This document shows, piece after piece, positions 16,473-24,270 of a stretch of DNA of 64,000 bases (position 1 is the stretch's first letter; the number at the start of each line of letters is the position of its first letter). Made by a program: the position numbers and the translations under genes. The notes under the pieces were generated by a model. That model saw only the letters and a list, made by a program, of their open reading frames with translations. It did not search any database and had not been told where the DNA came from. This DNA comes from Nitrosospira sp. Nl5 (GTDB lineage: Bacteria > Pseudomonadota > Gammaproteobacteria > Burkholderiales > Nitrosomonadaceae), in contig NZ_FMVQ01000003.1 of NCBI RefSeq assembly GCF_900102495.1, positions 1 to 64,000 of the forward strand, in the 5' to 3' direction.

Positions 16473-17851
16473 AGGCTAGTTCGCCTGCGGGAACGGACTT
16501 ATACACGTTACTTATCTCCGGCCTGCTTTTCCCTCTCCATGAGCGGCTCAAGAAGCACAATAGCGTGACGGTGCGTAAAGAGATGGAGCTCTCCCAATGG
16601 TGGGATGAGAAGCGCCTGGAGGAGCTCCGGCTTTCGAGGCTGCGCCAGTTGCTTGCGCATGCCCAGGCGCATGTCCCCTATTACCGCCGGCTATTCGCGG
16701 AGGTTGGCTTCAAGGCGGAAGGTTTCAACTCCCTTGCCGATCTTGCATTGTTGCCCTTGCTCGATAAATCCAGGATCCGTTCCAATCTGGAAGCACTGAA
16801 ATCCGAAAAAGCCCGGCACCTTGCCCGCTTCAACACGGGCGGCTCTGGCGGAAATCCATTGATCTTCTACATCGGCAGGGAGCGTATTAGCCACGATGTG
16901 GGCGCGAAATGGCGCGCCACACGCTGGTGGGGAGTGGATATCGGCGATCCGGAGATCGTCGTCTGGGGGTCTCCAATTGAGCTTGGCGCGCAGGATGGCG
17001 TTCGTGCCCTGCGCGACCGCCTGCTTAGGACCCGGCTGCTCTCCGCCTTCGAAATGTCGGAACAGAAACTCGACCTGTTCCTCGATGCATTACGTGCAAC
17101 GCGGCCCAAGATGCTCTTTGGCTACCCCTCCGCGCTGGCGCATATCGCTCGCCATGCTGAAGCAAAGGAGCTGCGCATGGATAATCTCGGTATCCGGGTT
17201 GCTTTCGTCACGTCGGAACGGCTCTACGATGAGCAGCGCCAAAAAATCAGCAAAGTCTTCGGCTGCCCGGTGGCAAATGGTTACGGTGGCCGCGATGCCG
17301 GCTTCATCGCCCACGAATGCCCTCATGGCGGCATGCACATCACCGCCGAAGATATCATCGTCGAGATCTTGGACCCTCAAGGTGTTCCGCTGCTTCCCGG
17401 CGAAGCCGGGGAGATTGTGATAACCCATCTCGCCACGCAGGACTTCCCTTTCATCCGCTATCGTACTGGCGACATCGGTGTGTTGGACAACAAGTCTTGT
17501 AGCTGCGGGCGAGGGCTTCCCCTGCTCAAGGAGATACAGGGCCGCAGTACGGATTTTCTGGTTGCTCAGAATGGAACAGTCATGCATGGTTTGGCGCTGA
17601 TTTACATCCTGCGCGACTTGCCCCAAGTACGCAACTTCAAGATCATCCAGGAAAGCTTGGACTTCACTCGCGTATTAGTGGTATCCGCGGATCGGCTCAA
17701 CTCGAAATTTGTCGAGAAAATCGAATCAGGATTCAAGGCAAGGCTTGGACAAGGGGTACAGATAGCGGTTGAGGAGGTGGCGGAAATCCCCGCTGAAAAA
17801 TCGGGAAAATTTCGCTATGTTATTAGCAAGGTCCCGGCAACTCATGTATGA
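16469..17851 (+). CDS. CapK/phenylacetate-CoA-ligase-like adenylating enzyme
   Basis: This 460-residue ANL-type enzyme is related to capsular CapK proteins and phenylacetate-CoA ligases. It shows the P-loop-like NTGGSGGNPLIFYI near residue 118, the A5-type YGGRDAGFIAHEC, and the RYRTGDIG motif near residue 331. The C-terminal swivel domain ends AEKSGKFRYVIS, with a Lys in the right region. It should activate a carboxylate as acyl-AMP and pass it to a thiol, possibly the acyl carrier protein of this locus, for polymer acylation (inference). It is last in the operon with the two glycosyltransferases; the GTG start at 16469 overlaps the previous stop. Confidence 0.82.
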   Translation: MKASSPAGTDLYTLLISGLLFPLHERLKKHNSVTVRKEMELSQWWDEKRLEELRLSRLRQLLAHAQAHVPYYRRLFAEVGFKAEGFNSLADLALLPLLDKSRIRSNLEALKSEKARHLARFNTGGSGGNPLIFYIGRERISHDVGAKWRATRWWGVDIGDPEIVVWGSPIELGAQDGVRALRDRLLRTRLLSAFEMSEQKLDLFLDALRATRPKMLFGYPSALAHIARHAEAKELRMDNLGIRVAFVTSERLYDEQRQKISKVFGCPVANGYGGRDAGFIAHECPHGGMHITAEDIIVEILDPQGVPLLPGEAGEIVITHLATQDFPFIRYRTGDIGVLDNKSCSCGRGLPLLKEIQGRSTDFLVAQNGTVMHGLALIYILRDLPQVRNFKIIQESLDFTRVLVVSADRLNSKFVEKIESGFKARLGQGVQIAVEEVAEIPAEKSGKFRYVISKVPATHV

Positions 17852-17875
17852 GAGCGATGAACAAAACAGCTAGCG

Positions 17876-19366
17876 CTAGATTGAATCGTCTTTAAAGTAC
17901 TGACGATAGCGAAGGCTGACCTCGCTTACCGCCCAGGCAAACGCATAACGGCGCAGCCGGCTCGGACTGTCAAGCGAAGTTTGAGGCCCCAGCCGCCACA
18001 GCAGAGGGGTTTTGTGCAGTGCAGATCCTAAGATGTCCAAGGCTCGGCCGGCGAATCGCTCATAGCCTTCGCTGAGTGGTGGCGGCAGTCTCCCGCGCTT
18101 CAGCCATTCGACTCGATGTTGCGCGAGCCACGCGCGATAAGCCTTTAGCGATGGAGGGCTCAGGAATTCGGTAAATGCCACCGCACTGGCTCTTTTAACC
18201 ATACCGAAGACCTCGCGTGGGACATCGGCTGATTCGACAATGCGGCGCGGAATAGGCCGGCTATAGTCGCCGGGTACGTCCCAAGGGCGCATTTCCTCTG
18301 AATTGCTCAGAGAGTTGATAGCCCCGATTTGCCGTACTCCCCAGAAAGTAACCGGACAATGGATGAATCCCGCCCAAAGCCGATACTCGGATAGCGAAAG
18401 CCCGGAAGAGTCGCCCCGTACAATATTTTCGCTCAGGTCCCTGGTGTCTTTTGCCCATACCTTGTCGCCATGATAACCTGTAAGCAACACCCGCCCTGCC
18501 AAGGCCGTGGCGGCACTAGCAAGTGGCACTGCTTCGGACGTGCCATCGGCTGCGATAAAGAGAACCTCCGACCCGCCAAGCTCGCGCCATGCATTGCGCG
18601 CTACGCGGATAGGGCGCAAACCAAGATAAGCCGCCACTTGCTCTCCGTTCTCCGTATCTCCAAATCGGTCCTTATCGATGCACAGCGCTTCTTCGCACCC
18701 GGCCGCGCGAGCAAGCGCGGCAATTGCCGGAGAATCGTAGCCCGACGATGCGGTAGCGAGAAATCGGTAGCTCCGCTTTCTGGTGCGATCGGTTATATTG
18801 CCCGACATCGCCATGAGATTTTCCTCGATAAATTGCTGGTAGCGAGCGAAGCTACTGAAATCCCTCCAAATTACATCCCTGGATGCATATGCCGCTTCAC
18901 GGCCATCCCATGTAACGAATCCGAACATCGTGATATGGATATCGCCCAGCGAAGTCGCCAGCGTGCGCTTGTATGCAGAAAGACCATGAATAATACTGGT
19001 AAAGTCCTCGTAGTAGCGCGGGTAGGTAGGATCAGTCGTTGCGCCGGATATAGCCAGTAGGCATGGCAGCGAATTGGAGACCAGCAATCCGTTGCCCGTT
19101 TGCAGCGATAGGATACGATCTACCGTATTGCCAGGCGCCACAAAAGTTACGATGTTATCGCGGCAGCGGCCGCCTGTTCCCGCCACGAGGTCGGTCCGAT
19201 CAAAATCCCCTGCGTCAAAGGAGCCTGGCCACACAGCCTCGCAAAACCAGTCGGGACGGGTCTCAACCTGGCTGCCGTGCCACACCGTGATCGCCCCGTT
19301 CACGCGACAGCGTGTAATCCAAGCAAGCGGAGCCCATTGTTTGATGCAGTAGTATTCTATTTGCAC
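17876..19366 (-). CDS. Asparagine-synthase-like protein, paralog 1
   Basis: This 496-residue protein has an ATP-pyrophosphatase (PP-loop) motif in ATASSGYDSPAIAALA near residue 205. Asparagine-synthase domain helices follow, including SENIVRGDSSGLSLSEYRLW. The N-terminal domain starts MQIEYYC and lacks the Cys2 nucleophile of class II glutamine amidotransferases, so ammonia is probably not taken from glutamine. It is clearly paralogous to the next gene: both share DWFCEA, FDRTD-VAG, GNTVDR and LVSNSL. The reaction is probably carboxyl adenylation followed by amide formation. Substrate unknown. It is convergent with the CapK-like gene (24-bp gap). Confidence 0.75.
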   Translation of the reverse strand: MQIEYYCIKQWAPLAWITRCRVNGAITVWHGSQVETRPDWFCEAVWPGSFDAGDFDRTDLVAGTGGRCRDNIVTFVAPGNTVDRILSLQTGNGLLVSNSLPCLLAISGATTDPTYPRYYEDFTSIIHGLSAYKRTLATSLGDIHITMFGFVTWDGREAAYASRDVIWRDFSSFARYQQFIEENLMAMSGNITDRTRKRSYRFLATASSGYDSPAIAALARAAGCEEALCIDKDRFGDTENGEQVAAYLGLRPIRVARNAWRELGGSEVLFIAADGTSEAVPLASAATALAGRVLLTGYHGDKVWAKDTRDLSENIVRGDSSGLSLSEYRLWAGFIHCPVTFWGVRQIGAINSLSNSEEMRPWDVPGDYSRPIPRRIVESADVPREVFGMVKRASAVAFTEFLSPPSLKAYRAWLAQHRVEWLKRGRLPPPLSEGYERFAGRALDILGSALHKTPLLWRLGPQTSLDSPSRLRRYAFAWAVSEVSLRYRQYFKDDSI

Positions 19367-19416
19367 ATCACGGCCGCTTTCAAATGCTCATATTTGGCTA
19401 CTGCTAAGAGAATTTC

Positions 19417-20961
19417 TCACTTGTCCCCAATGTACTTGCGCTTGGCCATGTCAATTGCCCAAGGGAAGAGGAAACGCCGGAGCGGCAGCACCCATGGTGG
19501 TTTAGGATTATTAGCCCAATCTACAGTTTCGAACCAATGCAGAGGTCTTCGCACGAGGTCCAACGTCGCAAATGAGTGGCCAATAGAACCTAATTTCCCG
19601 GCAGCACGCTGAGTGGACTTAAACATTTTGAAGAATATCCGGTCAGCATTTCGGCTGGTTAAAATTGTGGAGAACGGGCCATGAATCAGACTTGGGCGAT
19701 TGTATTCTAGCCACTGCAGGTAGTTTTCCATAGACTGCGGTGTAAGAAACTGGGCTGAACTGTTAGGCCAGCTTGAGGCGGCCTTTTTTTTTCTGCCGAA
19801 CAATTCTCGTGGTACGCCAGAACTCTCTACGATCCGTCGGCATATCGGACGGCTGTAACCACCGCTGACATCCCATTTGTGCATGGTTTGCTGATTTGAA
19901 AGCCGGACGATGTCCGCTGATTGCCGAGCTCCCCAGAACGGAATTGGGCAATGGAGGAAATTTGCCCAGAGCCGATACTCGGTAAGAGAAAGCCCGGATG
20001 GATCTCCCCTGACAAAATTCTCCGACGCATGATCTATATCCTTACCCCACACGACATCACCGTGGAATCCTGTCAGGAGAATCCGAGAACTCAGTATTGA
20101 GGCAGCTGCGGTATATTGGACTTCCTCACCCAAGCAATCGGCTGCTATATGGGGTACTTCTGGGTTCGCGCTGTCTCGCCACTTGCCTATATCAATGATA
20201 TCAAGATCGACCCCCAGGTAACCAGCGATTTCACTACCCGAATCGGTTGATGGCTCCTCCATACCTCCGAACGTAAATCCTCTTACTTTCGGAGCGACCG
20301 TCTTTGCTACCGCAGTGACTGTTGGCGAGTCATAGCCCGTAGAAAGTGTCGTTAAGAGCTGGAAAGGGTATCGGCGGCTGTTGTCAGCACTGTTGAGGTG
20401 AACACAATGCAGCGTTTCAACGAGGAAGTCGTAGTAGCATTCAAAGCTTGACAAGTTCCGATGAATCCTTGGTTTTTCGACTCGCCTGAGGGTATGTCCG
20501 TTCCAAACAAGATTGCGGTAATAAGTCAGCAGTATATTTCCGCGTGAACTCGGGATCTCGGACTGATAGTGTTCGATCCCTTTCACGATACTGTGAAAAG
20601 CCGCGTGCCAGTCGTGGTCAAGCAAGAAATCGAGGTCGGCAGTAGCGGCAAGACAGGCGAGGGAGTTTGATACCAGTATAGTCCCCGCTAGGTTTAATGA
20701 GACCAACCGGTCGACGGTATTTCCCGCCGAAACGAAAACCAGTTGCCCACTCCGCTTCCGTCCACCGCTACCGGCCACAATATCCGTACGGTCAAACCCG
20801 CCATCATTGAATTCCCCGTCCCATGCTGCTTCACAAAACCAGTCATCCATAACTTCAACATTTGGCCCATGACTGATGACAACTGCCTCCGTGTCGGGTT
20901 CACAGCGGGCCAGCCAAGCTAGCGGGGGCCAGGCAGGAACCAAGGCAAAGGATAGATTCAT
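19417..20961 (-). CDS. Asparagine-synthase-like protein, paralog 2
   Basis: This 514-residue paralog of the preceding gene has the same layout: the N-terminal DWFCEAAWDGEF block, FDRTDIVAGSGGR, GNTVDRLVSL and LVSNSLACL, then the PP-loop TTLSTGYDSPTVTAVA near residue 205. The C-terminal synthase domain contains FVRGDPSGLSLTEYRLW. The N-terminus MNLSFAL again lacks a Cys2 glutaminase nucleophile. It lies 50 bp from paralog 1 in the same direction, consistent with tandem duplication and divergence. It probably forms an amide or ester on a sugar uronate or amino acid. No recognisable RBS precedes the ATG. Confidence 0.75.
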   Translation of the reverse strand: MNLSFALVPAWPPLAWLARCEPDTEAVVISHGPNVEVMDDWFCEAAWDGEFNDGGFDRTDIVAGSGGRKRSGQLVFVSAGNTVDRLVSLNLAGTILVSNSLACLAATADLDFLLDHDWHAAFHSIVKGIEHYQSEIPSSRGNILLTYYRNLVWNGHTLRRVEKPRIHRNLSSFECYYDFLVETLHCVHLNSADNSRRYPFQLLTTLSTGYDSPTVTAVAKTVAPKVRGFTFGGMEEPSTDSGSEIAGYLGVDLDIIDIGKWRDSANPEVPHIAADCLGEEVQYTAAASILSSRILLTGFHGDVVWGKDIDHASENFVRGDPSGLSLTEYRLWANFLHCPIPFWGARQSADIVRLSNQQTMHKWDVSGGYSRPICRRIVESSGVPRELFGRKKKAASSWPNSSAQFLTPQSMENYLQWLEYNRPSLIHGPFSTILTSRNADRIFFKMFKSTQRAAGKLGSIGHSFATLDLVRRPLHWFETVDWANNPKPPWVLPLRRFLFPWAIDMAKRKYIGDK

Positions 20962-21164
20962 TAGAAATACTAATCCGGGATGAAAGGAAAGTAGGAGGCA
21001 TAAATATCGCCATCGGCAACCTCAAAGCATTTCTGCTGGAAGACCCTATTGATGGGGCTATCGTCCAAGTATCGCAAATAATCAATAAATTCTGTTACTC
21101 GTTTAACCGGTGTTATCAACAGTTTAGAAGCACTTCGACATATACGCTTGGTTACTATTAATCA
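20962..21164. other. Intergenic spacer within leftward block
   Basis: This 203-bp AT-rich spacer lies between the ATP-grasp gene and paralog 2 of the synthase-like pair. No gene or clear hairpin is seen. Confidence 0.3.
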
Positions 21165-22208
21165 TTAGTCTTCTAAAATACCAAGGCGACTAACAAAATC
21201 TTTCCAAATAGCATCTTCCGGTCTCATTGAGCCGGCAATCCAAACAAGCTGTTGCGAGTCATCATATAGTTCCCAGTGTCCCGGACAAGCCGCGATGGCC
21301 CATCCTTCATAGTAATAACTGATTTCCGCAATTACAGGCTCCTCATCCCGGCGCAGCACGTCGACCGCCAATGATTGGGTCTCGAGTATCCTAGCTGTTT
21401 CAAAAGCAAGAAAAATAGCATCTTCCGGGATCTGCGCTGGGTCCCAATCGATACGACCGCTACCGCTTGCCCGGAAGTCGTTGGGGCGATTGTGCCGTCT
21501 GAATGCAAATGCGCGATTACCAATTACAGTGATACGAATATCAAACTCATTTCCTGGTAAAAACTCTTGAAACAGTAAATACCCTTTATGAAATTCGTCA
21601 TTATTTTTTTCGGAAAGCAGGATACGGCGTGCTTCACGGCACCTCCCCGCAAACCATCGGAAAGGAAGGTTGGGAGGTGGCAGAGTATGCATACCAGAAC
21701 CGAAAAGTTCTTTGGCGTATCGCCGTGCTTCTGAGGCGTTATGTATCAATTCCACATTTCTTGAGACTATCCCAGAAGCGAGCTTCAGAACCAACGGATA
21801 TTTAGCTGAAGCTATGAATTCTTCTGCTTGGCGTTGCCACCAAAGCACGTATGTTTCTGGGATAGGAACACGAGTCGCGCTTAGCAAATAATACTGAGCT
21901 ACTTTATCATCGAAATGCCAGATAGTATTGAGGTTAGGAAATGTCGGTATCTTGCTAACGTGCGCAAGTGACGCAATAACTCGGCGACCGGGCCTGATTG
22001 CGGGAAGTGGCTGCCCAAACCACCACATCAGTGCATCGCAACCACTAAGCTGTTCGAAGTAGTTTTGTGGGTTCGAGTAAATATCTATTTTACGTGTTGC
22101 AATGCCTTGCTTAGAAGCTAGCTCATGCCAGCGTGTTGAGAAAGACTGGTAACGACCACTCGAAAGCTGTAAATAATCTTCCTGGATTGCAATGATCGGC
22201 TTATTCAT
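21165..22208 (-). CDS. ATP-grasp ligase (RimK-like)
   Basis: This is a 347-residue ATP-grasp protein. The pre-ATP-grasp domain comes first, then the NTIWHFDDKVAQYYLL helix. A nucleotide-binding strand PLVLKLAS is followed by FQEFLPGNEFDIRITVIGNR (adenine contact) and the metal-binding end AVDVLRRDEEPVIAEIS. RimK-like enzymes join a carboxylate to an amine through an acyl-phosphate, often adding amino acids. Sitting between asparagine-synthase-like genes and a flippase, it supports a polymer-aminoacylation module (inference). The gene is visibly AT-richer than the atp operon, suggesting transfer. Confidence 0.78.
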   Translation of the reverse strand: MNKPIIAIQEDYLQLSSGRYQSFSTRWHELASKQGIATRKIDIYSNPQNYFEQLSGCDALMWWFGQPLPAIRPGRRVIASLAHVSKIPTFPNLNTIWHFDDKVAQYYLLSATRVPIPETYVLWWQRQAEEFIASAKYPLVLKLASGIVSRNVELIHNASEARRYAKELFGSGMHTLPPPNLPFRWFAGRCREARRILLSEKNNDEFHKGYLLFQEFLPGNEFDIRITVIGNRAFAFRRHNRPNDFRASGSGRIDWDPAQIPEDAIFLAFETARILETQSLAVDVLRRDEEPVIAEISYYYEGWAIAACPGHWELYDDSQQLVWIAGSMRPEDAIWKDFVSRLGILED

Positions 22209-22257
22209 AGAAAACTCTATTAATAATAATAGTTAAATGTAGGAGGCGAGCCATGCT

Positions 22258-23727
22258 TCATCCCGCAACTGATTTCGTCGGTTTGAGCGTTGCAATACTC
22301 CGTAGCATCTCAAGCACTTCGTGGGTTCCTTTACGGTTGAGCCCGAATGAGATAGCGCAGTACGCCAGCGCGCCTACCGCAACCAGAACACACAGGCGCA
22401 ACGCTCCTCCTTGGCCGTCCGCAAAAATGTAGCGCGTTGCGGTAACGGCGGCATACATGATGAAACCGGCACCCGCTGCAGGCATCATTGCCTTGAAGAG
22501 CTGACTCATGCGTAGGCCAAGCGCCGGCAACACCCTCCACATGCTCTGCAGAAACATGAGTGGCGACGCGACGAGCCACGCCAAGCTTATGCCGAGTAGC
22601 CCCCAGTTTACACCGATGAGAAATGCCAGGGGTAAAATCACCGATGCCCAGATAGCGTTGCGTAGCAGGATATCGGAACGGCCCATTCCCTGGACGGCGG
22701 CCGGTACAAAGTTGGCAATCATCCGCAGCGGCATAATCAGTCCCAGCACCTGCAGAGGGATGGCGGATGGTGTCCATTTAGCGCCAAGGATCACCTCGAC
22801 AATTTCCTGGGCAGTGCTGGATATGCCCCACATCAAGGGGAAGGCAAAGAAGCTCAAGATCCGAATACCCAGCAGCACGTTTTCTCCTACCTTGCGGACA
22901 TTGTCCTGCATGCGTGAAAACGTCGGGAACGCAACCTGATTGATGATGCCCAGGACGCGCTGGGTCGGCAGCGAGGCGATATGCATGGCAACCGAATAGA
23001 AGCCAAGGGCTTCCTTGCCCAACCATTTTCCGCAAATGATGGTGTCGACCTGGGAGAAAAATAGCCATAGCACTTGGGAAGCGGTGACTTGACCACCGAA
23101 GCGCAGCAATGATCGCGTTCCTTGCAATGAAAACTCCGGCCAGTGCAAGAAGGGCGCTAGCCAGTTGAGTCCGATAGCCTTCCAGACTTGACTGATAAGC
23201 GTCCCCAGGACAAGCGCCCAGACTCCCCAACCGGCCAACGCCATAGTTAGCGTAGCAAGGCTGCTGATAATTGTGGCTGACAAGTCCAATAGTGAACGCC
23301 TGCGAAATTCCATCCGCCTCTGCAGTTGGGTATCCGGCATAACGACGAACGCGGTTAGAATGAATTGCAGGGAAAGAACACGAATGATTGCGGTTACCCG
23401 CGGTTCATCGTAAAAGCTGGCAATAAGCGGCGCCGCAAGCATTAGAAGGGCGGCCAGTGAAAAGTGGATGACAAGGGTCGTGCCGAATACTCGTCGAAGG
23501 AGTGATTCGTCGACTTCGGATTTCTGAATGACCGCCGCGCCAAGGCCGAACTCGGAGAACGCCGAGAAAAACAGAACAAAGACGGTGGACATTGCGAGTA
23601 GCCCATAGTCCTCCGGCGTCAGGAGCCGAATCACGATGAGCGTGATTGCCCACGTGATCATCTGGCTGGCGAGTCTCGCGCTGGCGTTCCAGCGAAAGCC
23701 AGACAGGGCTTGCTCGCGTAATGTCAT
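22258..23727 (-). CDS. Wzx-type polysaccharide flippase
   Basis: This is a 489-residue polytopic membrane protein of the MOP/WzxC-like family with roughly 12-14 hydrophobic segments. The N-terminus MTLREQALSGFRWNASARLA and the early IRLLTPEDYGLLAM motif are typical of lipopolysaccharide/O-unit flippases. It should move the undecaprenyl-linked repeating unit across the inner membrane for polymerisation. It is the first gene of the leftward block with the ATP-grasp and synthase-like genes, so decoration probably occurs in the cytoplasm before export (inference). Confidence 0.88.
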   Translation of the reverse strand: MTLREQALSGFRWNASARLASQMITWAITLIVIRLLTPEDYGLLAMSTVFVLFFSAFSEFGLGAAVIQKSEVDESLLRRVFGTTLVIHFSLAALLMLAAPLIASFYDEPRVTAIIRVLSLQFILTAFVVMPDTQLQRRMEFRRRSLLDLSATIISSLATLTMALAGWGVWALVLGTLISQVWKAIGLNWLAPFLHWPEFSLQGTRSLLRFGGQVTASQVLWLFFSQVDTIICGKWLGKEALGFYSVAMHIASLPTQRVLGIINQVAFPTFSRMQDNVRKVGENVLLGIRILSFFAFPLMWGISSTAQEIVEVILGAKWTPSAIPLQVLGLIMPLRMIANFVPAAVQGMGRSDILLRNAIWASVILPLAFLIGVNWGLLGISLAWLVASPLMFLQSMWRVLPALGLRMSQLFKAMMPAAGAGFIMYAAVTATRYIFADGQGGALRLCVLVAVGALAYCAISFGLNRKGTHEVLEMLRSIATLKPTKSVAG

Positions 23728-24270
23728 GCGCGGAAATCCGGATGGACCTTTTCACTCAAGAGTAGAAATTCTGTCCAATCCGGTAGTTGGGTCACGAAGA
23801 CGGCCCCGGCACTTCCGTCATAGTCACAATATTAAGTGCCTTGCTTTTGCGTAAGCTTGAATAGCAGCTCATAAAATATAGTCGTACAACGCTATGTGTT
23901 AAGTGGGTGGCGCGTTACGAGCTTCAATTAGCAAGGAATTGTTAGTTCTGCGCTATCGACATGCAAAGATTACGGACAGACGTAAGCCGAGCGCTGATCA
24001 ATCAAGGGTATCTCGAAGGCAGGGCGAACAAATAGTGTATTCTTTCACAATTAGTGCGGTAATGTTAATCTCGTTAACGGCGGTAGTAGAGGGAACAGTA
24101 GTATAATTCAGTTAAGAAAGAACTGCAGAATTTGCGTTACCTTACGGGGATGGGGAAAGTGGTTTCGGCGGCGGCTCGACTTATTTTCGAATAAGAGGGA
24201 ATGGCCGATAGCCGCTTATGACCCAAACTAGTCAGTATAAAAGTTATAAGTTAAAAAAGTATCAAGGGCC
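23728..24270. promoter_or_regulatory. Divergent intergenic region with inverted-repeat fragment
   Basis: This 543-bp AT-rich region between the leftward flippase gene and the rightward synthase-like gene should hold both promoters. TATAAA at 24236-24241 could serve as a -10 box for the rightward gene, but no good -35 is seen. A 14-bp match to the terminal repeat of the family A element lies at 23777-23790. No gene is supported. Confidence 0.35.
23777..23790 (+). repeat. Solo fragment of family A terminal inverted repeat
   Basis: AATCCGGTAGTTGG is identical to bases 5-18 of the consensus terminus of the family A elements at 29815 and 63248. The sequence on its right diverges at once from the element interior. 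It may be a decayed end or a recombination scar; chance is unlikely but not excluded. Confidence 0.35.
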
